A stretch of DNA of 64,000 nt from Actinospineispora spinosispora DSM 44797 (GTDB lineage Bacteria > Actinomycetota > Actinomycetes > Mycobacteriales > Pseudonocardiaceae): NCBI RefSeq assembly GCF_000429025.1, contig NZ_KE386839.1, forward strand, positions 89,768 through 153,767. Direction: 5' to 3'. Below the pieces are notes generated by a model, which saw only the letters and a list, made by a program, of their open reading frames with translations, was not told the origin of the DNA and did no database searches. A program made the position numbers and the translations under genes. Shown here one piece after another: positions 1-8,818 of this stretch. Position 1 is the stretch's first letter, and each line of letters starts with the position of its first letter.

Positions 1-2
1 GT

Positions 3-84
3 AGGAGTTCCGGCGAAGGCAGCAACCCAGTCCGGTAACGGCTGAGTCGGCTCCGCGAGTCTCCGAAGGAGTTCCGGCGAAGGC
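3..84. repeat. 18-bp direct repeat upstream of the first gene
   Basis: The 18-mer AGGAGTTCCGGCGAAGGC occurs exactly twice, at 3-20 and 67-84, 64 bp apart, just before the first open frame. No coding frame was recognised between the copies. It may be the edge of a longer repeat array cut by the window start, or a duplicated leader segment. Function unknown. Confidence 0.6.
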
Positions 85-94
85 CGGGCGGTGA

Positions 95-1528
95 ATGTCC
101 GCAACCAACGTCGCTGGCTCCGTCGGCGGCTCCCAGGGTGGCCACAAGCGCGCGGTTGGGCGAGTCCTCGAGCCTTTTTTTCTGGGAGTGCCCCAGCGAG
201 CGCTCGCGCGAGCCGGGGCGGTCACAGAAAAATATCGCGCGGAACAGGCCGAAAAAGCCAGCACAGGCCAGACTAGGCCAGTGCGGGAAGATCGGCTGCG
301 GGCCGCCATGGTGAGAGCGCTGCTGGCTGGGCAGCGGATTCGGACCAGCGAGGTCGAGCGAGCGTTCCGAACCGTCCCCAGGCACCTGTTCCTGCCCGAC
401 GAGCCCGTGGAGCGGGCGTATCAGGACGAAGCCGTACTGACCAAGTGGGTGGACGGCATCGCGGTCAGCTCGGCGTCGCAGCCGTCGATGATGGCGATCA
501 TGTTGGAGCAGCTCGCGCTGCGACCTGGCCACCGGGTTCTCGAGATCGGTGCCGGCACCGGGTACAACGCGGCGTTGATGGCCGAGATCGTCGGCCCGAC
601 CGGGAAGGTCGTGGCGGTCGACATCGACCGGGACCTGGTCGACGGCGCCGCCCGGCACCTCGCCGCCGCAGGTTCCCCCGACGTGGTGTTGGTGACCGGC
701 GACGGCGCCGTCGGTGTCCCGGAGCTGGCGCCCTACGACCGGATCGTGCTGACCGTGGGCAGCTGGGACATCCAGGCTGCCTGGTGGGAGCAGCTGGCGC
801 CCGGCGGGCGGCTCCTGCTGCCCCTGTCGATCCGCGGCAGCCAGCTGTCCGTTGCGCTCGACCTGATCGACGGCGATGTGCGGTGCCTCCTCAGCGACTC
901 CATGCGCAGCTGCGCCTTCGTGCGGCTGCGCGGCCGGGGTGCCGACCCGGAAGGCAGCAGACCGCTCGCCGACGGACTGTCGGTGCACGCCGTCGACAGC
1001 CACGAGCTGGACCTCGAGCACCTGGCCGCGTTGCTGGCCGAGCCGGGTGCGGAGCGGATCAGTGCCGTCCGGCTGGCGGCGGTCGACCTGTGGGACGGGT
1101 TCGGGTTGTGGTTGTCGCTGCATGCGCCGGACATGTGCCGGCTGTTGGTGAGTCCCGATGCGTCCGGCTGGTGGCCGTCGCTGCTTCCGCCGGGGGCCGA
1201 TGGCGGGACACTGCTGCTGTTCGGTGATCGAGGACTGGCCATGGTGGCGCCGACCAGGTCGCCCGAGGTGCCACTGGACACGGTGTTCCCGGTCGCGGTG
1301 CGCGCCTACGGTCCCGAGGGCCCGGAGGTGGCGCAACGTCTCGACCAGCTGCTCGACGCATGGGCCGGGGCCGGGCGCCCGACCGCGACCGGCCTGCGAC
1401 TGCGGGCCTACCCCTCGGGTGTGACGGTGCCGAGCGGACCTGAAGCGGTACTGCGTAAGGCTCACAGCCAACTCGTGCTGGACTGGCCGGGTAATCCGGT
1501 ACCGGACGGTCTTATCCTGGACGGGTGA
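95..1528 (+). CDS. Protein-L-isoaspartate O-methyltransferase family protein, FxLD-system type
   Basis: SAM-dependent methyltransferase of the PCMT superfamily. The SAM-binding motif VLEIGAGTGYN is at residues 148-158, preceded by the family block around VPRHLFLP (94-101) and followed by an acidic VDID loop (about 175-178). The wording closely resembles the enzymes annotated as 'methyltransferase, FxLD system', which sit beside short lanthipeptide-like precursors; this is recognition from memory. No FxLD precursor is visible here, although only 94 bp upstream are in the window. The open frame starts at ATG 95, but residues 1-62 look unlike the family and GTG 281 may be the true start. Its stop overlaps the proA start (GTGA). 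The C-terminal ~200 residues are outside the catalytic core. An ordinary protein-repair PCMT is the alternative. Confidence 0.75.
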   Translation: MSATNVAGSVGGSQGGHKRAVGRVLEPFFLGVPQRALARAGAVTEKYRAEQAEKASTGQTRPVREDRLRAAMVRALLAGQRIRTSEVERAFRTVPRHLFLPDEPVERAYQDEAVLTKWVDGIAVSSASQPSMMAIMLEQLALRPGHRVLEIGAGTGYNAALMAEIVGPTGKVVAVDIDRDLVDGAARHLAAAGSPDVVLVTGDGAVGVPELAPYDRIVLTVGSWDIQAAWWEQLAPGGRLLLPLSIRGSQLSVALDLIDGDVRCLLSDSMRSCAFVRLRGRGADPEGSRPLADGLSVHAVDSHELDLEHLAALLAEPGAERISAVRLAAVDLWDGFGLWLSLHAPDMCRLLVSPDASGWWPSLLPPGADGGTLLLFGDRGLAMVAPTRSPEVPLDTVFPVAVRAYGPEGPEVAQRLDQLLDAWAGAGRPTATGLRLRAYPSGVTVPSGPEAVLRKAHSQLVLDWPGNPVPDGLILDG

Positions 1529-2877
1529 GCACTCTCGCCGACGCGGCCACCCCCAGCACCGAGACCGACAGCGCACGCAAGGAATCGACGCCGGCGGGAT
1601 CGAGCCCGGCAGGTGGCGACGATCTGCGCGAGCAGGTCCACGCCGCTGCCCGGCGGGCGCGCGTCGCGGCGGAGGCGTTGGTCGCCTTGCGCAGCGCGGA
1701 CAAGGACAAGGTGCTGCTCGCCATGGCCGAGGCGCTGCGCGTCAACGCCGAACCCATCCTCGCGGCGAACGCGAAGGACGTCGCGGCCGGCCGCGAGTCG
1801 GGCATGGCCACCGGTCTGCTCGACCGGCTGACCCTCGACGAGTCCCGCATCGACGGCATCGCCGGTGGGCTCACCCAGGTGGCGAACCTGCCCGACCCCA
1901 TCGGCGAGGTCGTGCGCGGCTCGACGTTGCCCAACGGGCTGCAGACCCGTCAGGTGCGGGTGCCGATGGGCGTCGTCGGCATGGTGTACGAGGCCCGGCC
2001 GAACGTCACGGTGGACGCCGCCGGGCTGGCGCTGAAATCCGGCAACGCCGCGCTTCTGCGTGGCTCGTCGTCCGCCGCGCACACGAACGCGGCGCTCGTG
2101 GAGGTCCTGCGGGGGGCGTTGACCGCCGCGAAGCTGCCCGCCGATGCCGTGCAGCTGCTGCCCTGCGAGGACCGCGCCAGCGTGCAGCACCTGATCACCG
2201 CGCGCGGCCTGGTCGACCTGGTCATCCCACGTGGTGGCGCCGGACTCATCCAGGCCGTCGTGTCCGAGGCGACCGTGCCGACCGTGGAGACCGGGATCGG
2301 CAACTGCCACGTCTACGTGGACGCCGCCGCCGACCTCGCGGTCGCCGAGCGGATCGTGCTGAACTCGAAGGTCCGCAGGCCTTCGGTGTGCAACGCGGCC
2401 GAGACGTTGCTCGTGCACTCCGACATCGCCGAGAAGTTCATCCCGTCGGTCGCCGCCGCGCTGCGCCTCGCCGGGGTCACGGTGCACGGCGACGAACGGT
2501 TCGTGTCGCTCGCTCCCGGCACGATCCCGGCCGATGACGAGGACTGGGACACCGAGTACCTGTCGCTGGACATCGCCGCGGCCGTGGTCGACTCGCTGGA
2601 CGACGCGATCCGGCACATCTCCGAGCACGGTTCACAGCACACCGAGGCCATCGTCACGACCGACCTGGCCGCCGCGACCGCGTTCACCACCCGGATCGAC
2701 GCGGCCGCGGTGATCGTCAACGCGTCCACCGGATTCACCGACGGCGAGCAGCTCGGCATGGGCGCCGAGATCGGCATCTCCACCCAGAAGCTGCACGCGA
2801 GGGGACCGATGGCGCTCACCGAGCTGACCACCACCAAGTGGATCATCTGGGGCGACGGTCAGGTCCGCCCGGGCTGA
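1525..2877 (+). CDS. proA: Glutamate-5-semialdehyde dehydrogenase
   Basis: Gamma-glutamyl phosphate reductase, second step of proline synthesis: NADPH-dependent reduction of glutamyl 5-phosphate to the semialdehyde in the cytoplasm. The length (450 aa) is slightly above the usual ~415 because of a low-complexity 35-residue N-terminal extension rich in Ser/Thr/Ala. The ALDH-like fold is clear: MGVVGMVYEARPNVT near 150, the GGAGLI block, and the catalytic cysteine in RRPSVCNAAET (Cys289). GTG 1525 overlaps the upstream stop (GTGA), suggesting translational coupling with the methyltransferase. No proB is in the window. Confidence 0.97.
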   Translation: MSTLADAATPSTETDSARKESTPAGSSPAGGDDLREQVHAAARRARVAAEALVALRSADKDKVLLAMAEALRVNAEPILAANAKDVAAGRESGMATGLLDRLTLDESRIDGIAGGLTQVANLPDPIGEVVRGSTLPNGLQTRQVRVPMGVVGMVYEARPNVTVDAAGLALKSGNAALLRGSSSAAHTNAALVEVLRGALTAAKLPADAVQLLPCEDRASVQHLITARGLVDLVIPRGGAGLIQAVVSEATVPTVETGIGNCHVYVDAAADLAVAERIVLNSKVRRPSVCNAAETLLVHSDIAEKFIPSVAAALRLAGVTVHGDERFVSLAPGTIPADDEDWDTEYLSLDIAAAVVDSLDDAIRHISEHGSQHTEAIVTTDLAAATAFTTRIDAAAVIVNASTGFTDGEQLGMGAEIGISTQKLHARGPMALTELTTTKWIIWGDGQVRPG

Positions 2878-2885
2878 GCCCGCCC

Positions 2886-2914
2886 GAGCCCCGCCGCGTC
2901 GAGCGGCGGGGCTC
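2886..2914. terminator. Bidirectional hairpin between proA and the helicase
   Basis: A perfect 12-bp GC-rich stem (GAGCCCCGCCGC / GCGGCGGGGCTC) with a 5-nt loop (GTCGA) lies 8 bp after the proA stop and overlaps the stop codon of the convergent helicase gene. There is no T-tract, as is usual in high-GC actinomycetes. Confidence 0.75.
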
Positions 2915-5060
2915 AGCCGGTGACCGCCAGCGCGAACGGCAGCACCGACGGCGCGCCCGCCGCCCGCACCGCCCTGGCCGCGACGGTCATCGTCCATCCG
3001 CTGTCGACCAGGTCGTCGACCAGCAGCACGGGGCCGTCCAGCTCGGACAGGTCGGGCAGCTCCGCGCTGTCGAGACCGTGCCAGACGGCGGCGAGGCGCT
3101 GCGCGGAGTTCTCGTGCGCGGGCGGCCGTTCACCGACCGGTGTCAGCGAGCCGAGCAGCGGCAGCCTGCCGATCTCCGCGATCCGACGCGCCAGGTGGGC
3201 GAGCTGGTGCGGGCGGGTCCGGGAACCGATGCCGATCACCCCGACCGGGCGCTGTGCCCAGTCCCAGCCCTTGAGGACCCGCAGCACGGCGTCGAACAGC
3301 TCTTTCTGGACCGGCACGTCCTCACCGGCCAGCAGCTCCCGCAGCCGGGTGCCCCAGCCGAGGTCGGACAGCCTGCCGATCGCCCTGCCGGTATCCGCCA
3401 GCTCGCCTGCCGCGAGCCGCCCGGAGGCCGGCACGTCGAGCTGCTTCATGCCGCTCGGCCACATCTTGCGCGGTGCCAGCTCCACCCCGGGAGCCTGAAT
3501 CCGGGTTTCCGCCGCGGTGGTGCTCGACCCGTCGACCTCGGCCGACCAGACCTGGCCGCTGCACACGTCGCACCGGCCGCACGGAGTCGCGTCCGCGTCG
3601 TCGAGCTGCTTGCGCAGGAAGACCAGCCGGCATTCCGTGGTGTCCAGATAGTCGAGCATCGCGCGCTGCTCCGCCTTGCGTGCCTCGGCGATCCGCTGGT
3701 GCCGCTCCCGGTCGTACACCCACGGCTCGCCGGTGCTGACCCAACCGCCCTTGACCCGCTTCGCGGCGCCGTCGCTGTCCAGGACCTTCAGCAGCATCTC
3801 CAGCCTCGTCCTGGACAGGTCGACGAGCGGCTCCAGGGCGGGAGTGGACTTCGGCGTCTCGGACAGGACATCGAGCGTCTGCAGCACCAGCGGCTCGGGA
3901 GGGAACGCGAGCGACGCGAAGTAGGCCCAGATGTCGCGGTCCTCCTGCCCGGGCAGCAACACCACCTCGGCCCGGTCCAGCGCACGACCGGCCCTACCGA
4001 TCTGCTGGTAGTAGGAGACCGGCGAGGCCGGTGCGCCGAGGTGCACGACGAAGCCGAGGTCCGGCTTGTCGAAACCCATACCGAGCGCGCTCGTGGCGAC
4101 GAGAGCCTTCACCCGGTTGGCCAGCAGGTCGCCTTCGGCGGCCAAGCGCGCCTCCGGGTCGGTCTTGCCGGTGTAGGACGCGACCGGGTAGCCGCGCTCG
4201 CGCAGGAACTCGGCGACGTCCTCCGCCGCCTGGATCGTGAGCGTGTAGATGATGCCGGCACCGGGCAGCTCGTCCAGCCGGGACGCCAGCCAGCCCAGCC
4301 GCTGCGCCGGTGTGGCCAACTTCACGACGGCCAATCGGAGGCTCGATCGGTCGAGCGTTCCGCGCAGTACGAGCGTCTCCGTGTTGATCCCCGGCCCGCC
4401 CGCGACGCCGAGCCCGAGCTGCTCGGTGACGTCGTGCACGACGCGGTCGTTCGCCGTCGCCGTCGTGGCGAGAACCGGGATCCCGGGGGGAAGATCACCG
4501 ATCAGTGCGCGCAGCCGCCGGTAGTCGGGACGGAAGTCGTGGCCCCAGTCGGACACACAATGCGCCTCGTCGACCACCAGCATGCCGGCGCTGGCGGTCA
4601 GCCGGGGCAGCACCCGGTCCCGGAAGTCGGGGTTGTTCAAGCGCTCCGGGCTGACCAGCAACACGTCCACCTCACCGGCGTCCACCTCGGCGTAGGTGGC
4701 GTCCCAGTCCTCGACGTTTGCCGAGTTCACGGTGACCGCGCGGATGCCCGCCCTGGTCGCGGCGTCGATCTGGTTGCGCATCAGCGCCAGCAGCGGCGAG
4801 ACGATGACCGTCGGCCCGGCGCCCGCCTCCCGCAGCAACGACGTGGCGACGAAGTAGACGGCCGACTTGCCCCAGCCGGTGCGCTGCACCACCAGCGCCC
4901 GTCTGCGTTCACCGACCAGTGCGTGGATCGCGGTCCACTGGTCCTCGCGCAGCCGCGCGTCCGGCCCGGCCAGTGCGCCGAGCAGCTCCTCGGCGCGCTC
5001 GCGCAGCTCGGCGCCGGATCGCGGTTCGGTACGCGAGGTCGGATGTGCCGCTGATGACAT
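2913..5060 (-). CDS. RecQ-family ATP-dependent DNA helicase with C-terminal phosphoribosyltransferase domain
   Basis: 3'-5' DNA helicase of the RecQ class, 715 aa. Motifs in order: Walker A TGWGKS (61-66), DEAH (164-167), motif VI QIGRAGR (353-359), and a RecQ-type zinc site Cys477-Cys494-Cys497-Cys500. After residue ~590 comes an unrelated domain ending in VLLVDDLVDSGWT (678-690), the PRPP-binding loop of type I phosphoribosyltransferases, as in ComF-like proteins. The HRDC domain of typical RecQ is not apparent. Such fusions occur in actinobacteria; the role of the PRTase part (nucleotide salvage or an allosteric sensor in repair) is unknown. ATG 5060 is taken as the start. The gene faces the MoxR gene divergently. 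Confidence 0.92.
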   Translation of the reverse strand: MSSAAHPTSRTEPRSGAELRERAEELLGALAGPDARLREDQWTAIHALVGERRRALVVQRTGWGKSAVYFVATSLLREAGAGPTVIVSPLLALMRNQIDAATRAGIRAVTVNSANVEDWDATYAEVDAGEVDVLLVSPERLNNPDFRDRVLPRLTASAGMLVVDEAHCVSDWGHDFRPDYRRLRALIGDLPPGIPVLATTATANDRVVHDVTEQLGLGVAGGPGINTETLVLRGTLDRSSLRLAVVKLATPAQRLGWLASRLDELPGAGIIYTLTIQAAEDVAEFLRERGYPVASYTGKTDPEARLAAEGDLLANRVKALVATSALGMGFDKPDLGFVVHLGAPASPVSYYQQIGRAGRALDRAEVVLLPGQEDRDIWAYFASLAFPPEPLVLQTLDVLSETPKSTPALEPLVDLSRTRLEMLLKVLDSDGAAKRVKGGWVSTGEPWVYDRERHQRIAEARKAEQRAMLDYLDTTECRLVFLRKQLDDADATPCGRCDVCSGQVWSAEVDGSSTTAAETRIQAPGVELAPRKMWPSGMKQLDVPASGRLAAGELADTGRAIGRLSDLGWGTRLRELLAGEDVPVQKELFDAVLRVLKGWDWAQRPVGVIGIGSRTRPHQLAHLARRIAEIGRLPLLGSLTPVGERPPAHENSAQRLAAVWHGLDSAELPDLSELDGPVLLVDDLVDSGWTMTVAARAVRAAGAPSVLPFALAVTG

Positions 5061-5201
5061 GTCCCCATGGTGGACGCAGGCACCGACAGTTCCGCGCGGG
5101 GGGCTCTGCCAGCGGGACTTCCGGTGCGTGGAAGCACCGATGGGGGTGCCGTCTCGGCTTGCCGAGTAGTCGATACGCCGCTCACAGTGCAGGATGGACC
5201 G

Positions 5202-6092
5202 GTGAGTGCAGACCAGTCAGCCAAGCGCCAGTCCCCGCTGTTCGGTTCCGTCGAGGACGTGACCGAGCGGTTGGCAGGCGTCGGCTACCTGGCCTCCACC
5301 GCGGCCGCGACCACGGTGTACCTGGCCGATCGGCTGGGCAAGCCGCTGCTCGTCGAGGGGCCGGCCGGTGTGGGCAAGACCGAGCTGGCCAAGGCGGTCG
5401 CGGCGTGTACCGAGTCCGGTCTGGTCCGGCTGCAGTGTTACGAGGGCATCGACGAGGCCCGCGCGCTGTACGAGTGGAACCACGCGAAGCAGCTGCTGCG
5501 CATCACGTCCGGGCAGGGCCGGGAGAGCTGGGACGAGACCCGCGATGACGTGTTCTCCGAGGAGTTCCTGCTGCCGAGACCGTTGCTCACCGCGATCCGG
5601 CGCGAGGAACCGACGGTGCTGCTCGTCGACGAGATGGACAAGGCGGACGTCGAGGTCGAGGGTCTGCTGCTGGAGGTCCTGTCCGACTTCCAGGTGACGG
5701 TCCCGGAGATGGGCACGATCGAGGCCAAGCGACGCCCGTTCGTGCTGCTGACCTCCAACTCCACCCGTGAGCTCTCCGAGGCGCTCAAGCGACGGTGCCT
5801 GTTCCTGCACCTCGACTTCCCCGATGCTGACCTGGAACGTCGCATCGTGCTCACCAGGGTCCCCGAGCTGCCCGAGGCGCTCGCCGACTCGCTGGTGCGC
5901 ACCGTCCGCGTCCTGCGCGGCCTCGAGCTGCGCAAGGCCCCGTCGGTCGCGGAGACCATCGACTGGGCGCGCACGCTGCTCGCGCTGGGGCTGGACACGC
6001 TCGACGACGACGCGGCACGGGCCACCCTGGGCGTCGTGCTGAAGCACCACTCGGACGCACAGAAGGCCGCCGCCGAGCTCCGGTTGAACTAG
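5202..6092 (+). CDS. MoxR-like AAA+ ATPase
   Basis: AAA+ ATPase, 296 aa from GTG 5202. The frame is open upstream to ATG 5067, but that segment has no family similarity. Walker A GPAGVGKT is at 53-60, Walker B VLLVDEMDK near 145, and sensor 1 is LLTSNSTRE. MoxR ATPases act as chaperones that remodel or insert cofactors with a von Willebrand A partner. Here the partner is the next gene, 17 bp downstream and co-directional. The client is unknown, since no carbon-monoxide-dehydrogenase or methanol-dehydrogenase genes are nearby. Confidence 0.9.
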   Translation: MSADQSAKRQSPLFGSVEDVTERLAGVGYLASTAAATTVYLADRLGKPLLVEGPAGVGKTELAKAVAACTESGLVRLQCYEGIDEARALYEWNHAKQLLRITSGQGRESWDETRDDVFSEEFLLPRPLLTAIRREEPTVLLVDEMDKADVEVEGLLLEVLSDFQVTVPEMGTIEAKRRPFVLLTSNSTRELSEALKRRCLFLHLDFPDADLERRIVLTRVPELPEALADSLVRTVRVLRGLELRKAPSVAETIDWARTLLALGLDTLDDDAARATLGVVLKHHSDAQKAAAELRLN

Positions 6093-6109
6093 TCGGTAGG
6101 GAGAAGCCC

Positions 6110-7534
6110 ATGGATTCGCCACCGGTACACGGCCTGCCAGGGCATCTGGTCGACTTCGTCGGCGCGCTGCGCACACATCATGTGCCGGTGGGGCCGGGTG
6201 AGACCGTCGACGCCGCGGCCGTGCTGAGCACGCTCAACCTGCTCAACCGTGCTCAGCTGCGCGAAGGGCTCGCGGCGGCGGTGCTGCGCCGGTCCGGCCA
6301 GCGCGCGGTGTTCGACACCCTGTTCGACCTGTACTTCCCGATCGCGCTCGGTCGGGGGCAGGGCGAGGTCGAGGTGCCGTGGACCCCGGACGGTGACGTC
6401 GACATCGACGCACTGCGCGACATCCTGGCCGACCTGCTGCGCGACGGCGACGACGAGGCACTGCGTGAGCTGGCCAGGGCGGCCGTCGACGCGCTCGGTC
6501 AGGCGGGCGGCCCCGGTCAGGGCGGCTCGGGGCCGGGTCAGGGCGATCAGGGTCCGCGCAACTGGTCCGCCTACCAGGTGCTTCGTCAGCTGAGCCCCGA
6601 GACGCTGCTGGCCCGGATCCTGTCCGATCTGATGGCGGACAACTCGGCGGACGACGCATTCGCCGAGGAGGTCGCGCGGCGGGAGATCCGCCAGCGCATC
6701 GCGGAGTTCCGGCGCATGGTCACCGAGGAGGTCCGCAGGCGCACGGCCGAGACCAGGGGCCGCGAGCAGGTGGCGAAGACCGCCGTGCCCAAGCAGGCCG
6801 AGCAGGTCGAGTTCCTGTCCGCATACGCCGATCAGCTGGCCATGTTGCGCCGGACCGTGCATCCGCTGGCCAGGCGGCTGGCCAGCCGTCTCGCGGTGCG
6901 CCGCAAGCACGCGAAGCGCGGCCAGATGGACCTGCGCCGCACGTTGCGCCGCTCGATGTCCACCGGCGGTGTCCCGATGCGTCCGGCCTACCGCACGAGG
7001 CGGCCGGGACGTCCCGAGCTGGTCGTGCTGTGCGACGTGTCCGGCTCGGTCGCCGGGTTCAGCCACTTCACCCTGCTGCTGGTCCAGGCGTTGCGTGAGC
7101 AGTTCAGCAAGGTACGAGTGTTCGCCTTCGTGGAGCGCTCGGACGAGGTCACGCACCTGTTCGAGCCCGGGAGCGACCTGGCCGGCGTCATGACCAGGGT
7201 GCTGCGTGAAGCGGAGCTGGTCACGTTCGACGGGCACAGCGACTACGGCGGCGCGCTCGCCAGCCTGGTCGAGCACTGGCCCGACGCGGTCGGACCGCGC
7301 AGTTCGCTGCTCATCCTGGGCGACGCCAGGACCAACTACCGCGACCCGAACCTGGCGGTACTGCGCAGGCTGATCGGGCAGGCGCGGCACAGCCACTGGC
7401 TCAACCCGGAACCGCGCAACCAGTGGGGCAGCGGCGACTCGGCCGCCCTGCGGTACGCGGACCTGCTGCCCATGCACGAGTGCCGCACGGTCGCGCAGCT
7501 CGCCGACGTGGTGGAGTCACTCCTGCCGGTGTGA
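6110..7534 (+). CDS. VWA domain-containing CoxE-like protein
   Basis: 474-aa partner of the MoxR ATPase. The C-terminal third is a von Willebrand factor A domain with the metal-ion-dependent adhesion motif DVSGS (309-313), a later T/D site around FDGHSDYGG, and the typical LLILGDARTNY block. The middle contains a Gly/Gln-rich linker (about 131-150) and a basic helical stretch (190-300). CoxE-like proteins work with MoxR ATPases in metallo-enzyme maturation. No signal peptide or membrane segment is seen, so it is probably cytoplasmic. Confidence 0.9.
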   Translation: MDSPPVHGLPGHLVDFVGALRTHHVPVGPGETVDAAAVLSTLNLLNRAQLREGLAAAVLRRSGQRAVFDTLFDLYFPIALGRGQGEVEVPWTPDGDVDIDALRDILADLLRDGDDEALRELARAAVDALGQAGGPGQGGSGPGQGDQGPRNWSAYQVLRQLSPETLLARILSDLMADNSADDAFAEEVARREIRQRIAEFRRMVTEEVRRRTAETRGREQVAKTAVPKQAEQVEFLSAYADQLAMLRRTVHPLARRLASRLAVRRKHAKRGQMDLRRTLRRSMSTGGVPMRPAYRTRRPGRPELVVLCDVSGSVAGFSHFTLLLVQALREQFSKVRVFAFVERSDEVTHLFEPGSDLAGVMTRVLREAELVTFDGHSDYGGALASLVEHWPDAVGPRSSLLILGDARTNYRDPNLAVLRRLIGQARHSHWLNPEPRNQWGSGDSAALRYADLLPMHECRTVAQLADVVESLLPV

Positions 7535-7586
7535 CCTTGCGGGTATGGCCAGGCGGACCCCGCCCTACTGCGGATACGCTGCGTCG

Positions 7587-8198
7587 ATGGCTGGGCCCTG
7601 CGAAGCGCCGCAACGTATCGGGGTGATGGGCGGTACCTTCGATCCGATCCATCACGGTCACCTCGTCGCCGCGAGCGAGGTGAGTTTTCGCTTCGGCCTG
7701 GACCAGGTGCTGTTCGTTCCGACCGGTGAACCCTGGCAGAAGGGCGGCCGTCAGGTCAGCCCCGCCGAGGACCGCTATCTCATGACGGTGGTCGCCACCG
7801 CGTCGAACCCGCAGTTCACGGTCGATCGGGTGGACATCGAACGGCCCGGTGCGACCTACACGGTCGACACGCTGCGCGAGTTACGCACCCGGCACCCCGG
7901 TGCCGAGCTGTTCTTCATCACCGGCGCCGACGCGCTGTCGCAGATCCTGTCCTGGCACCGGGTCGAGGAGCTCTTCGAGCTCGCGCACTTCGTGGGGGTC
8001 ACGCGCCCGGGGTACGAGCTCGGCGACGACCATCTGCCGGAGGGCTCGGTGACCCTCGTGGAAGTGCCGGCGATGGCGATCTCGTCCACCGAATGCCGCC
8101 GCCGTGTCCGCGACGGCCGCCCGGTCTGGTACCTCGTGCCGGACGGCGTGGTCCAGTACATCTCGAAGCGCTGCCTCTACCAGAAACCCGAGGACTGA
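7587..8198 (+). CDS. nadD: Nicotinate-nucleotide adenylyltransferase
   Basis: Adenylates nicotinate mononucleotide to deamido-NAD in NAD synthesis. The nucleotidyltransferase motif GGTFDPIHHGH is at residues 15-25 and the C-terminal ISSTECRRR block (ISSTxxR type) near 160. Length 203 aa from ATG 7587; the frame is open to ATG 7545, and ATG 7626 is also possible. nadD followed by rsfS and a phosphatase is the mycobacterial arrangement, but here about 1.3 kb of accessory DNA separates nadD from rsfS. Confidence 0.95.
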   Translation: MAGPCEAPQRIGVMGGTFDPIHHGHLVAASEVSFRFGLDQVLFVPTGEPWQKGGRQVSPAEDRYLMTVVATASNPQFTVDRVDIERPGATYTVDTLRELRTRHPGAELFFITGADALSQILSWHRVEELFELAHFVGVTRPGYELGDDHLPEGSVTLVEVPAMAISSTECRRRVRDGRPVWYLVPDGVVQYISKRCLYQKPED

Positions 8199-8228
8199 CC
8201 GGACTCACGGGCAGGCCCGCCTCAGCCT

Positions 8229-8293
8229 CGCAGAGCTTCACGCTGCGTCGCAGACGCTGCAGCACCTGCGACGCGACATCACGGTCTGCGAGG
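8229..8293. repeat. Decayed copy of the palindromic hairpin repeat
   Basis: The segment starting CGCAGAG and ending CTGCGAGG contains GCGTCGCA (8245-8252) facing TGCGACGC (8267-8274). It lines up base by base with the innermost hairpin of the large elements at 50.4 and 58.2 kb, which carry GCGTCGCACATGTT and its inverse flanked by the same CGCAGAG and CTCTGCGAGG. The loop region has diverged. Confidence 0.6.
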
Positions 8294-8371
8294 TGGCCCG
8301 AGCACGACGTGTTCGGCGTCGTCGGCACAGGCCATCCCGGGGAACGGATCGGTGCCTACAGGTGGTGAGCC

Positions 8372-8677
8372 ATGCCGAGTCTGGGGGTGAATCTGCGCGC
8401 GGCGCGCGAGAACGCTGGGGTCAGCTTGGCCGTGATGGCGGGCGATTCTCGATTACCAGGCGGAACATGTTCGGGAGATCGCTCTGTGTCGGACGTGGCT
8501 GGCGGACATGAATTCCCCTGGGTGATGCGCCTCTGCACGGCATATAACGCGATAGGCCAATTGGGTGGGTGTCACCCGGTCGAATTTCATTCCTGTACCG
8601 CTCGTCACGTCGTGATGACGTTCTGGCGCATGGGGTGCACGGGCTGGTTGGGTCACGGATCGAAACATCGGCGGTGA
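8372..8677 (+). pseudogene. Possible remnant of an XRE-type helix-turn-helix gene
   Basis: The first ~25 residues read like the start of a Streptomyces/Pseudonocardia XRE regulator (LRAARENAGVSLAVMA, residues 7-22). The rest has no recognisable HTH or effector part, and Cys/Trp/His content is unusually high, as in out-of-frame translation. A frameshift around 8450 would explain this. It could equally be a chance frame; low confidence. Confidence 0.3.
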
Positions 8678-8818
8678 GCGGCTCGGCGAGTTGCGGAAAC
8701 CCGGTCTGAGCTGCTGATCTCTGGTGTGAGCACCCCCACCTGAGAGCTTCCAGCAGGTATCAACTACGGTCCTCCGTGATCCACTCGTTATCGATCCGTG
8801 ATCGACGAAAGGTGACCA

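Larger units (their letters stand above)
8199..8818. other. 620-bp interruption between nadD and the secreted-protein gene
   Basis: This stretch contains a decayed hairpin repeat (8229-8293) and a possible HTH-gene remnant (8372-8677). The rest (8678-8818) shows no convincing gene. A ribosome binding site AAAGGTG sits just before the next ATG at 8819. The region is less GC-biased than its surroundings, for example around 8540-8600, in keeping with non-coding or decaying DNA. Confidence 0.6.

Noticed and set aside
2838..5054. 738-codon open frame on the plus strand opposite the RecQ gene
   Set aside because: It is the antisense shadow of a GC-rich gene; composition is Arg/Gln/His-rich and no domain is recognisable.
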